From NCBI RefSeq assembly GCF_000092825.1, contig NC_014168.1, positions 2,161,946 through 2,225,945 of the forward strand: 64,000 nucleotides of DNA, written 5' to 3'. The position numbers were made by a program, and so were the translations under genes. Source of the stretch: Segniliparus rotundus DSM 44985. GTDB lineage: Bacteria > Actinomycetota > Actinomycetes > Mycobacteriales > Mycobacteriaceae. A model generated the notes under the pieces. The model saw only the letters and a list, made by a program, of their open reading frames with translations, had not been told where the DNA came from and did not search any database. Every line of letters begins with the position of its first letter. Position 1 is the first letter of the stretch. Below, piece by piece: positions 1-7,240 of the stretch.

Positions 1-1092
1 CAGATGGGTCAGCGTGTTCGTGTCGTTCTGAACGCTTTTGGCGAACTCTTGTTTATTCTGCGGCGCGGCCCAGTCCACCGTCTTCACATCGCCTTCGGTG
101 AGTTTGAAGGCAAGCTTGGTGGCTTCGATGCTCCGCTTGATGTAGTCGTGCTCCACTTCCCGCGCGTTGGGCGTCGCGGTGAGCCATTGCACGGTCGCGG
201 GCCACGCCATGCCGACGAGGACCGACGACAGGACCATGAGCGCGGTGGCCAACGCGGGCACCCGCAAATCGCGGAGCACGATGGCGGAGAAGAACGCTGC
301 CGCGCAGATCATCGCGATCGCGGTGAGGATGAGCTTCGCCGGAAGCACCGCCGTGATGTCGGTGTAGCCGGCGCCGTTGAACAGGGCTTCCCTGCGGGTC
401 GAGAACAACAGCTCGTACTGGTCGAGCCAATACCCGACTGCTTTGAGCAGGAAGAAAATGCCCGCGATGACAGCCAATTGGACCCGTGCGGCCCGTGTGA
501 GCATGCCGCCGGCGCGGGACGGGCGAATGCCGTCGAACAGGTAGTGGGTGACCAGGTTCGCCAAGAAACAGACGACGGCGACGACTTCGAGCGTGCCCAG
601 GATGAAAACGTAGAACGGCAAGGCGAAGGCGTAAAAGCCCAAGTCGTGATGGAACTGGGGGTCTTGGACCCCGAACGAGGAGCCGTGCAGGTACAGCTCG
701 ATGACGGGCCAGTTGGCCTGCATGAGGAAGCCCGCGAGCATGCCGAACAGAGCAGGCATGCCGACCCCGAACAGCCGGACAGAATTCTCCACCACAGCGC
801 GGTAGCGGGCGATCGGGCTCTCGGCGGACACCGGGATGAACATCGGCCGGCTGCGGTACGCGAACCAAAGCGAGGTGAAGACCAAACCGCCGACCAGCAC
901 CGACGTCGCGAGGAAAGCCACTGCCCTGACGCGCAGCACGGTGAGGAAGACCGAGGTTTGGCCAAGCTCCTTGAACCAGAGCCAATCGGTGTAGGGGCCG
1001 ACGAGTTTGAGCGAGACGAAGGCCGCCACCACAAGCACGCCGACGATCATCGACATGGCCCGCACGCGCCGGGGTACAGTCCGAGGGCTCAT
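1..1092 (-). CDS. UPF0182-type integral membrane protein (Rv3193c-like), 3' end outside window
   Basis: A large polytopic membrane protein of the UPF0182 family, a conserved actinobacterial protein of unknown function. Only the N-terminal 364 residues are inside the window and the frame stays open to base 1. The ATG at 1092-1090 starts MSPRTVPRR, a short basic cytoplasmic tail, followed by repeated hydrophobic segments (first near residues 14-32). The family is usually close to 1000 residues, so about two thirds is missing to the left. It lies 86 bases downstream of the PDZ-Lon gene on the same strand, the same order as Rv3194c-Rv3193c in M. tuberculosis, so co-transcription is likely. The function is not known. 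Confidence 0.9.
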   Translation of the reverse strand, partial: MSPRTVPRRVRAMSMIVGVLVVAAFVSLKLVGPYTDWLWFKELGQTSVFLTVLRVRAVAFLATSVLVGGLVFTSLWFAYRSRPMFIPVSAESPIARYRAVVENSVRLFGVGMPALFGMLAGFLMQANWPVIELYLHGSSFGVQDPQFHHDLGFYAFALPFYVFILGTLEVVAVVCFLANLVTHYLFDGIRPSRAGGMLTRAARVQLAVIAGIFFLLKAVGYWLDQYELLFSTRREALFNGAGYTDITAVLPAKLILTAIAMICAAAFFSAIVLRDLRVPALATALMVLSSVLVGMAWPATVQWLTATPNAREVEHDYIKRSIEATKLAFKLTEGDVKTVDWAAPQNKQEFAKSVQNDTNTLTHL

Positions 1093-1178
1093 TCGCTGCC
1101 AGCCTGCGCAGCCGTGTTCGTGTCCACCACGACAACCACTCTACGGAAACCATCTGTCAGGACTGCGGGCAGCCAGCC

Positions 1179-2273
1179 TCAACACGAGGGAACGGGCCGG
1201 CCGGCCCGCAGATCGTCCAGCTCGCGCACGGCGTCGTGGAGGGTGGCGACTTTCACCACGCGCATGCCTGCGGGGATGTCTGTGCTCGCCTCGGAGCAGT
1301 TGTCGGAGGGGACGAGGAAAACTGTCGCGCCGTCTCGGCGGGCCCCGAGCATCTTGTGGGTGACGCCGCCGATGGGGCCGACCTTGCCGTCGGGCTCGAT
1401 CGTGCCAGTGCCCGCGATGTCCTTGCCGCCGGTGAGCTCGCCAGTGGTCAGCTTGTCGATCACGGCGAGGGCGAACATCAGCCCGCCGGAGGGGCCGCCG
1501 ATCTTCGCCGGGACGGCGATCCGCACATGGAAAGGCACGTCGGCGGCGAGCCGCATCTGGACGCCGATCCGGCCTTTCGACGGGTCGTTCTCCCGCGGCG
1601 CGAGAACGAGACGCGCGCTGCCGAGCGTGTCGCCCCGCTGGTATTGCACGACGACGGCTTCGCCCGCTTTGCGGGCGGCGACCGCCTTGGACACGTCTTC
1701 GAGCGTTTTGGCCGCCGCGCCGTCGACAGAGACGAGCCAATCGCCGGGCCGCAAGCTGCCGTCGGCGGGCGAGCCGGGCAGGATTTTGGCCACTCGGACC
1801 CGCAACGGATACCCCAGCTCGCCAAGGGCGGCCGCCTCGGCGGCTTCCTCGGAGTTGGAGAAATCGGCCGCGTTCTCTTGCTCGACTTGCTCTCTCGGCT
1901 TGTCGGAGGGATACACCTCTTCGCGCGGGACGAGCTCCTCGTCGCCAGAGAACCACAGGCTCATTGCTTGGAACATGTTGAGCTGGTCGGCCGCGGACAC
2001 CGTCACCAACCGCAGTTTGCCGCTCGTGGGGCTGGCCTGCTTGCCCGTCACGGTGACCACCGGGGCTCCGGTGTCCTTGCCGTTGTCGTCGATCCCGTCG
2101 CCGAGCAAGTCCAGGGTCGGACCAGGTCCGAGCGCGACATAGGGCACTTCGATCGAGCCCGCGATCACGAGGAGCGCCGCGAAGGCGAGCCCCGCCGCGA
2201 GAACGGCCGTGATTCGTTGGAGAACAGGACTGCCCAGGAAACGAGCGGGCTGGTCATGCGGCCCAGTGGTCAT
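1179..2273 (-). CDS. PDZ and Lon-type (S16) serine protease domain protein, membrane-anchored (Rv3194c-like)
   Basis: A 364-residue protein with one N-terminal membrane segment (about residues 21-40), a PDZ region (about 150-225) and a C-terminal Lon protease-like domain without an ATPase. The Ser/Lys dyad of family S16 is visible: Ser262 in GGPSGGL and Lys307 in GGVTHK. The sequence VPYVALGPGPT after the anchor is typical of the YlbL/Rv3194c family. It probably acts on the outer face of the membrane as a regulated protease, though the substrate is unknown. It is divergent from the zincin gene (108 bases between starts) and upstream of the UPF0182 gene. The length matches the family (about 340 residues). 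Confidence 0.92.
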   Translation of the reverse strand: MTTGPHDQPARFLGSPVLQRITAVLAAGLAFAALLVIAGSIEVPYVALGPGPTLDLLGDGIDDNGKDTGAPVVTVTGKQASPTSGKLRLVTVSAADQLNMFQAMSLWFSGDEELVPREEVYPSDKPREQVEQENAADFSNSEEAAEAAALGELGYPLRVRVAKILPGSPADGSLRPGDWLVSVDGAAAKTLEDVSKAVAARKAGEAVVVQYQRGDTLGSARLVLAPRENDPSKGRIGVQMRLAADVPFHVRIAVPAKIGGPSGGLMFALAVIDKLTTGELTGGKDIAGTGTIEPDGKVGPIGGVTHKMLGARRDGATVFLVPSDNCSEASTDIPAGMRVVKVATLHDAVRELDDLRAGRPVPSC

Positions 2274-2381
2274 CGGGCAACCGTATCAGGTTCGCTCTGG
2301 GCAGAACCACAAGCAAAACGAAAGGCGTACCCTTGAACGAATGACAACGCCGCTCTTTGCCAGGAAGGACGAGGTGACCCT

Positions 2382-3656
2382 GTGAGCAAGCCACCATTCG
2401 GATTCTCCGCTTGGGAAGGCGGCGACGGACTCGGCGAGGGCGGGCCTTTCGGCCGTTCCTCCGGTTTCGACCCGAGCGACATCGGCAAGATGCTGTCCCA
2501 GCTCGGTGAGACGTTCAGCAAACTCGGCCAAGCGGCGAGCGGCGGAGCCGAAGCCCCGGTCGTCGATTACCAAGCGGTCTTGGACGGCGCGAAGAAAGCG
2601 GCGGGCAAGAGCCAAGCTCCGAAAGAGGAGCATCAGAAGGCCGTCGCCGACGCGGTTCGGCTCGCAGAACTTTGGCTCGACGAGGCCACAGCTCTTCCGA
2701 CCGGAGTGAGTTCGACGGCCGCGTGGTCCCCCGCCGACTGGCTGGACAACGTGATCGGCTCCTTCCAAGAGCTGTGCGACCCCGTCATCGAGCGGATGGC
2801 GGGGGTCTGGCAGGACAACGTGCCGCACGAGGCTGCTGAAATTTTCGGCCCCATGCTCGCCATGGTCTCCCGACTGGGCGGATTCGCGTTCGGCGAGCAG
2901 TTGTCCCAGGGGCTCGGCGGCATCGCGGGCGAGGTGCTCGCCGCCACGGAGATGGGGATGCCGCTCGGCCCGGCCGGCGTCGCCGCGCTGGTGACCGAGA
3001 ATGTCGCCGAATTCGGCGACGGCCTGGAACAACCCGCCCAAGAAATCCTGGTGTACTTGGCGGCCAGGGAGGCGGCGCATCATCGTCTGTTCAGCCATGT
3101 GCCGTGGTTGAAGCCGACCATGCTGTCGGCGTTCCAGAGCTACGCGCGGGGCGTCCACGTCGAACTGCCGGACTTCCAGTCCGCCGCCGCGGGGCTCGAC
3201 TTTGCGGCGTTGCAGGACCCGGAGCAGATGCGCGAGCTGTTCGACCCGGCCAAATTCGAGCTGAAACCGACCGAAGAGCAATTGCAGGCGCTCAGCCGTC
3301 TCGAGCATTTGCTCGCCACAGTCGAAGGCTGGGTCCGCGCGGTCGTCACGACAGCGCTCACCGACCGCCTGCCGAGCACGGCGGCCCTCGACGAGATGAT
3401 CCGTCGCCGGGCCGGCGGAGCGGGCAGCGCCGAAAAGGCGTTCGCCACCTTGCTCGGGCTCGAGCTGCGCCCCAAGAAATGCAATGAGGCGACGCGGCTC
3501 TGGCTCCAGGTCGGCGACAGCGTCGGCGCCGACGCGCGAGACCGGCTTTGGGAGCACCCCGACCTCATGCCCACCCAAGAGGAGCTGGACCACCCCGCAC
3601 GAGTGGTGGACCGCCTCCTCGCCGAGGACGAGGGGCCGGGGACTGCCGCATCCTGA
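2382..3656 (+). CDS. Zincin-like metalloprotease of the DUF2342 / F420-biosynthesis-associated family (Rv3195-like)
   Basis: A 424-residue soluble protein with a low-complexity Gly-rich N-terminus (residues 1-30) followed by the helical zincin_2 fold. The segment REAAHHRLFSH at residues 229-239 carries the closely spaced histidines expected for zinc binding in this family, but I cannot prove catalysis from sequence. The start is a GTG at 2382, 17 bases after the purine-rich run AGGAAGGACGAGG (2360-2372), a longer gap than usual. It is divergent from the PDZ-Lon gene and precedes the RRE-like gene, so two putative proteases and a peptide-binding-like protein sit side by side. Members of this family sit next to F420 genes in some genomes, but no F420 biosynthesis gene is seen here. 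Confidence 0.85.
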   Translation: MSKPPFGFSAWEGGDGLGEGGPFGRSSGFDPSDIGKMLSQLGETFSKLGQAASGGAEAPVVDYQAVLDGAKKAAGKSQAPKEEHQKAVADAVRLAELWLDEATALPTGVSSTAAWSPADWLDNVIGSFQELCDPVIERMAGVWQDNVPHEAAEIFGPMLAMVSRLGGFAFGEQLSQGLGGIAGEVLAATEMGMPLGPAGVAALVTENVAEFGDGLEQPAQEILVYLAAREAAHHRLFSHVPWLKPTMLSAFQSYARGVHVELPDFQSAAAGLDFAALQDPEQMRELFDPAKFELKPTEEQLQALSRLEHLLATVEGWVRAVVTTALTDRLPSTAALDEMIRRRAGGAGSAEKAFATLLGLELRPKKCNEATRLWLQVGDSVGADARDRLWEHPDLMPTQEELDHPARVVDRLLAEDEGPGTAAS

Positions 3657-3696
3657 ACACGGCGTCCTCGCCGCCCGGCCCGTGAGCGGCGCAGGT

Positions 3697-3716
3697 TGTG
3701 GACAGCCTGTGGACAA
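3697..3716 (+). promoter_or_regulatory. Two tandem DnaA-box-like 9-mers
   Basis: TGTGGACAG (3697-3705) and TGTGGACAA (3708-3716) lie in the same orientation with starts 11 bases apart, about one helical turn. The second is an exact match to TTGTCCACA, the DnaA box of high-GC actinobacteria, read in reverse; the first has one mismatch. They lie upstream of the Rv3196-like gene, whose likely ATG is 3758. Control by DnaA is an inference. No other oriC features are present here. Confidence 0.45.
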
Positions 3717-3757
3717 AGAATTCGACTTCGGGCGCTATCGCTGACAAAGTGCGCAGC

Positions 3758-4783
3758 ATGGCGACAACGTGCGGCAAATTTCCTGTCCATCACCGCGCAG
3801 AATCGGCTTTCCGGCCCACCTCGTCGCAGAGGTGCGCGGGCTTGCTGCGGCTGCGCACCGGCGTGACCGCCTTCCCTCGCGCGGACGGGAGCATCCAGGT
3901 GGGCTGCTCGGAACGATCAGGCTTGCGCCTGCGGCCTCCCTCCTCGCTCGACCAGCGGAGCTGCCTGAAATTGCTCTCGCTCCTGGAAGCGGGCCGCACC
4001 GCGGCGCAACTGCGCGGCGCGGCGAAGCAAGAGGGCGCGGAGCCCAAAGCGGCAGAGGAGCTTGTCGCGCACGTCCGCATCGCAGGTCTGCTCGCCGCGG
4101 CGGACGAGGAGAAACCGGCCCGTGTCCATGTGCACGGCTCGGGGCCGCTTGCGACTGGCTTGCGCAGCGCGCTCGAAGAGGGCGGAGCGCTGGTGACTGC
4201 CACATGCGAGGCTCCCCTGCGCGGCGGCATCCCCGAGCACAATCCAGAACTCGTCGTTCTCACCGACCGTGTCGCGCCCGACCCGGCTGTCGTGCACCAG
4301 CTGCTCGTGGCCAGCGCGCCGCATCTTCGAGTCCGCCTGGTGGACGGCTGCGGCCAGATCGGCCCGCTGGTGCTGCCGGGCCGGACGAGTTGCCTCTGGT
4401 GCGAACAGCACCACGCCTCGGACGCGGACCCTCTCTGGCCGGAGCTGCTGCGCCAACTCGGCGCCGCAGCGGGCCGCGCGGAGATCAAAGTGGTCCGCGC
4501 GGCGCTCGCCCAGGCAACAGTCGAAATCGATCACACCATGAGGTTTTTGCGCAGCCGACGGCCTGTGCCCCCACCGCGAGCGCTCGGCGGGGTCGTCGAG
4601 CTCCGCCACGACGGGCTCCTCTCACCGCCGAGGAAAGCGCCGGCACATCCCCGGTGCGTGTTCCACACTGTCCTCCCGCACCTGGGTTTGCCCCTTCGCC
4701 AGGACCGGCAAACCGCTCCTCGTCGGGATGTATCTCACAGATGCTCCCCTGTTGGGACTGTAGTATCAAATGTCTATGAATGA
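3758..4783 (+). CDS. RiPP-recognition-element / TOMM cyclodehydratase-like protein (Rv3196-like)
   Basis: About 341 residues from the ATG at 3758; an upstream in-frame start at 3698 would place the DnaA-like boxes inside the gene. The N-terminal region resembles a winged-helix peptide-binding domain (LL..L and the following helices). The middle has an E1/ThiF-like character with CLWC near residues 216-219, preceded by GRTS and followed by EQHHASDADP. A C-terminal HPRC could complete a four-ligand metal site. This layout recalls the leader-binding partner (C protein) of azoline-forming (TOMM) systems. No YcaO partner or precursor peptide is seen. The 3' end overlaps the ABC1 start by 14 bases, so translation is probably coupled. 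The family assignment is moderate and the role is unknown. Confidence 0.7.
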   Translation: MATTCGKFPVHHRAESAFRPTSSQRCAGLLRLRTGVTAFPRADGSIQVGCSERSGLRLRPPSSLDQRSCLKLLSLLEAGRTAAQLRGAAKQEGAEPKAAEELVAHVRIAGLLAAADEEKPARVHVHGSGPLATGLRSALEEGGALVTATCEAPLRGGIPEHNPELVVLTDRVAPDPAVVHQLLVASAPHLRVRLVDGCGQIGPLVLPGRTSCLWCEQHHASDADPLWPELLRQLGAAAGRAEIKVVRAALAQATVEIDHTMRFLRSRRPVPPPRALGGVVELRHDGLLSPPRKAPAHPRCVFHTVLPHLGLPLRQDRQTAPRRDVSHRCSPVGTVVSNVYE

Positions 4784-6083
4784 CATCTCCCGCGGCAGTT
4801 TCCGGCGGACCACAAAGATTGCTTCATTCGGTCTGGAGGTCGCAGGACGCGGCATGCTTGGCTTCGGGAAAAAACTCGCGGGCCAGGACAAGGAGACTGT
4901 CAACGCGGAGCTGTTGCAAAAGTCCGCAGAGCAGCTGTTCTCTGTGCTCGGAGAACTCAAGGGCGGGGCGATGAAGATGGGCCAAGTGCTGTCGGTCTTC
5001 GAAGTGGCCGTGCCCAAAGAATTGGCCGAGCCGTTCCGCGAAGCCCTCGCGAAACTGCAAGACGAAGCGCCGCCCATGCCGGCGAAGAAAATCCACCAAG
5101 TGCTCGACCAGCAGCTTGGGACGAAATGGCGAGAGCGGTTCCAGTCTTTCGACGACGCCCCTTCCGCGTCCGCGAGCATCGGGCAAGTGCACCGGGGGGT
5201 CTGGTCGGACGGGCGGCCGGTCGCGGTCAAAGTGCAATACCCTGGCGCAGACCACGCCCTGCGCAGCGACTTCAAAACGATGCGCAGGCTCACTGGAGTC
5301 TTCAAAGCCGTCTCCCCAGGCACCGACTTCGACGCGATCATGGACGAAATCGACGAACGGGTCGAAGAAGAGCTGGACTACCGGAGCGAGGCGAGCAACC
5401 AGCGCCACTTCGCGAAGATCTTCGCGGGGGACTCTGACTACCTCGTCCCCAAGGTGGTGGCGAGCTCGCCCAAGGTGATTGTTTCCGAGTGGGTCGAAGG
5501 GACCTCGATGCGAAAGATCATCGCGAGCGGCTCTCAAACCGAGCGTGACCACGCCGCGGCGCGGCTCTGGGATTTCCAGTTCGCCGCTATGGAGCGCGCG
5601 AAACTGTTGCACGGCGATCCTCACCCAGGAAATTTCATGTTCTTGCCGGACGGGCGAATGGCCGCCCTCGATTTCGGGACGTGCGCCCCGTACCCAGAGG
5701 GCGTTCCCAGCTGGATCGGCGAAGTCGTCACCCTCGCCCTCGACGACGACTACGACGGCGTCGTCGAAGTGATGCGCAGGCATGATTTCTTCCGGGCCGG
5801 GTATTCGGCGACTCCCGAACAGGTCCGAGGGTACCTGCGGCCGCTGTGCGATCCGCTGCACACGGAAGACTTCCATTTCAACAGGTCTTGGGCGCAGGAG
5901 ACGGCGAACCCCTACACCGACGTCCGGGGGGAGAACTGGCAGACCGGGAGGCAGATGAACGCCCCCGCGAGCCATTTGCTCCTGTTCCGGGTCATCAGCA
6001 GTTGCGCTGCGATCAGCGCACAACTCGACGCCCGAGTGCCGCTGCGCAGCATCGTGAAACAGTGGAATCCTTCCTGGAGATGA
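4770..6083 (+). CDS. ABC1/UbiB (AarF)-family atypical kinase (Rv3197-like)
   Basis: A 437-residue member of the ABC1/ADCK atypical kinase family. Visible motifs are KMGQ at residues 69-72, the Ala-rich loop ASASIGQVH at 133-141, the nucleotide-binding Lys in VAVKVQYPG (about 154), the catalytic HGDPHPGNF near 281-289 and the DFG near 301-303. There is no long C-terminal membrane anchor. In mycobacteria the homologue Rv3197 belongs to the WhiB7 regulon and has been linked to macrolide tolerance. Here it is also next to whiB7, but convergent. A second ATG lies at 4776, and TAGTAT at 4761-4766 could be a -10 giving an almost leaderless transcript. The stop overlaps the next ATG (ATGA). Confidence 0.9.
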   Translation: MSMNDISRGSFRRTTKIASFGLEVAGRGMLGFGKKLAGQDKETVNAELLQKSAEQLFSVLGELKGGAMKMGQVLSVFEVAVPKELAEPFREALAKLQDEAPPMPAKKIHQVLDQQLGTKWRERFQSFDDAPSASASIGQVHRGVWSDGRPVAVKVQYPGADHALRSDFKTMRRLTGVFKAVSPGTDFDAIMDEIDERVEEELDYRSEASNQRHFAKIFAGDSDYLVPKVVASSPKVIVSEWVEGTSMRKIIASGSQTERDHAAARLWDFQFAAMERAKLLHGDPHPGNFMFLPDGRMAALDFGTCAPYPEGVPSWIGEVVTLALDDDYDGVVEVMRRHDFFRAGYSATPEQVRGYLRPLCDPLHTEDFHFNRSWAQETANPYTDVRGENWQTGRQMNAPASHLLLFRVISSCAAISAQLDARVPLRSIVKQWNPSWR

Positions 6084-6280
6084 CGGGAAAGGACCAGGTC
6101 ATCGCGCTGACCGGGCCGCCAGGAGCTGGAAAAAGCACTGTCGCCAACCTGCTCGCCGAACGGTTCGCGCTGAGCGTCCACCTGGTCGGGGACGCTTTTT
6201 GGCACTTCATCCGCTCCGGTTTGATCCTCCCCCACCTCCCGCAAGCGCAGCGGCAGAACGAAATCGTCACACAAGCTGGA
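6080..6280 (+). pseudogene. 5' remnant of a P-loop nucleoside/small-molecule kinase
   Basis: Starts at ATG 6080, overlapping the ABC1 stop (ATGA). The first 66 or so residues look intact: MTGKDQVIALTGPPGAGKST carries a perfect Walker A (GPPGAGKS), followed by a VGDAFWHFIRSG segment and QRQNEIVTQ, as in small P-loop kinases of the zeta-toxin/gluconokinase type. After about 6277 the similarity I recognise stops. The frame stays open to 6589 only by reading antisense through whiB7. The usual lid and C-terminal half are missing, so this is a truncated copy. The break lies just before the hairpin that ends whiB7, consistent with a deletion or rearrangement joining the two. Confidence 0.65.
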
Positions 6281-6320
6281 ACGCGGCGTGTGCCGGTTGC
6301 GCCCGTGAACAGGCGCCGCT

Positions 6321-6355
6321 GGGGCGCTCACGCGCAAGCAACGCGCGAGCGCCCC
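6321..6355 (-). terminator. Hairpin downstream of whiB7 (bidirectional terminator-like)
   Basis: Nine-base arms GGGGCGCTC (6321-6329) and GAGCGCCCC (6347-6355) pair perfectly. One mismatch and an inner four-base CGCG/CGCG stem follow, with a seven-base loop. It begins nine bases beyond the whiB7 stop at 6365. A separate perfect palindrome GTGAGCGCTCAC (6357-6368) overlaps that stop. There is no T-tract, which is common for actinobacterial terminators. It also lies at the 3' side of the kinase remnant, so it could stop transcription from both directions. Confidence 0.55.
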
Positions 6356-6364
6356 GGTGAGCGC

Positions 6365-6661
6365 TCACGCCCCGACAGCTTCGGCGACAAGCTTCTTCGG
6401 CCTGCCCCGAGGCCTTTTGCGGGCGATGACCTCCCCCTGGTGGAAGATCTCCCCGCCCCACACGCCCCAGGGTTCGCCCCGGCGCAACGCCTCCGCGAGG
6501 CAGGCTTCGCGGACAGGGCAAACCCCGCAGGACTGCTTGGCGAATTCGAGAGCGGCGGGCTCTTCGGCGAACCACAGGTCTGGGTCTAATGCCTCCTGGC
6601 AGGGCAAACCAGGGCCGACGGTACGTGAGGCAAAACCTTCCAGCTGCGCGACTGGGAACAT
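6365..6661 (-). CDS. whiB7: WhiB7, iron-sulfur transcription factor of intrinsic antibiotic resistance
   Basis: A 98-residue WhiB-family [4Fe-4S] protein that works with the housekeeping sigma factor. Four cluster cysteines are present (C21, C45, C48, C54), then the GVWGG turn (66-70) and a C-terminal AT-hook RGRPKK (85-90), the mark of the WhiB7 class. The start ATG at 6661 follows AAGGAG and begins MFPVAQLEGF. An open frame 22 codons longer exists but has no support. The long 5' leader (6662 to about 7196) with an upstream ORF and hairpins matches the known logic of whiB7 induction by ribosome-targeting antibiotics. The ABC1 gene nearby is a known WhiB7 target in mycobacteria. Confidence 0.95.
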   Translation of the reverse strand: MFPVAQLEGFASRTVGPGLPCQEALDPDLWFAEEPAALEFAKQSCGVCPVREACLAEALRRGEPWGVWGGEIFHQGEVIARKRPRGRPKKLVAEAVGA

Positions 6662-6802
6662 GATGAACTCCTTGGACAAAAAATCGGGAAATCGACGGTG
6701 TCGTCGTGAGCAGCGCTGTCGCAACACCTGTCAGGTGGGGGCGAGAGCCTGCTGCGGACGGAAACAACAAGTGGGCACGAGAGGCGAAACAACGGCCAGA
6801 TC

Positions 6803-6893
6803 AAAAACAGGCGGCGCTGCCCAGAACCCCAGGCAGGTGCTCGAATCGGTGCGGCTACGACAAAAACTTCAGGTCAGCGGCAGAACGGCTGAC
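6803..6893 (-). promoter_or_regulatory. Candidate transcription attenuators in the whiB7 leader
   Basis: Reading leftward after the upstream ORF, GTCAGC/GCTGAC arms (6888-6893 with 6873-6878) form a 6-bp stem, followed six bases later by five T residues (A-run 6862-6866 on the plus strand). A second weaker hairpin (CTGCC/GGCAG, 6832-6836 with 6817-6821) is followed by another T5 run (6803-6807). Either could end transcription before whiB7 when the upstream ORF is translated normally. This is inferred from position and form, and I did not compute folding energies. Confidence 0.4.
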
Positions 6894-6907
6894 GACTGTT
6901 CGCGAAA

Positions 6908-7132
6908 TTACGAACGCGGCAGACGGCGCCCGCGTTCCGGAAGAGCCGAACGCTCACCGGGAATCACACGCCCAAACGCCTGCGCCAGGCCGTCGCGCGC
7001 AGACACCGCCCGCGGGGAGAGCCAAGACCCATGGGGCTGCGGTTTCGCCTGGGAATCGCGCAGGCCTTGGAGGTTCTCGGTCCCGATCACGGCAGCCTGC
7101 ATCGCGAGCGTGCTCACAGCGGTGTTGCTCAT
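6908..7132 (-). CDS. whiB7 leader upstream ORF (74 codons)
   Basis: A small ORF in the whiB7 5' leader starting at ATG 7132 with a strong ribosome site (GTAGGAGGT, eight bases upstream) and the start MSNTAVSTLAMQ. It ends at 6908, about 246 bases before whiB7. Mycobacterial whiB7 genes have an upstream ORF whose stalled translation lets RNA polymerase pass an attenuator, and this one sits in the right place. It is longer than I would expect, and the C-terminal half (Arg/Pro-rich) may simply be open high-GC sequence. Its product is probably unimportant; its translation is the signal. An in-frame extension to 7231 crosses the promoter and is rejected. Confidence 0.65.
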   Translation of the reverse strand: MSNTAVSTLAMQAAVIGTENLQGLRDSQAKPQPHGSWLSPRAVSARDGLAQAFGRVIPGERSALPERGRRLPRS

Positions 7133-7202
7133 ATCGGTCGTACCTCCTACAGATCTCCGCGGAACCTCAGGATAACGAGTCCTCCACGACTTCTTTGCGA
7201 TT

Positions 7203-7240
7203 ATTGTAACGAGCGCCGCAAAAGTGCGCAATCAATTTTT
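7203..7240 (-). promoter_or_regulatory. WhiB7-type autoregulated promoter
   Basis: On the minus strand: -10 TACAAT (7203-7208), a 17-base spacer, -35 TTGCGC (7226-7231), and directly upstream an AT-rich block AAAAATTGA (7232-7240). An AT-rich patch abutting the -35 is what the WhiB7 AT-hook recognises, so this is probably the autoregulated whiB7 promoter. The start site would be near 7196, giving a leader of about 535 bases. The AT block overlaps the last codons and stop (TGA, 7234-7232) of uvrD2. Confidence 0.75.

Noticed and set aside
4-2142. A 712-codon plus-strand frame at the left edge
   Set aside because: Antisense to the UPF0182 and PDZ-Lon genes, low-complexity composition, no domain. 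Shadow frame.
3697-3716. A chromosomal replication origin because of DnaA-like boxes
   Set aside because: Only two boxes; no dnaA, dnaN, AT-rich unwinding region or GC-skew evidence nearby.
6080-6589. A full-length kinase reading through to 6589
   Set aside because: After about 6280 the frame reads antisense through the terminator and whiB7, with no kinase-like sequence.
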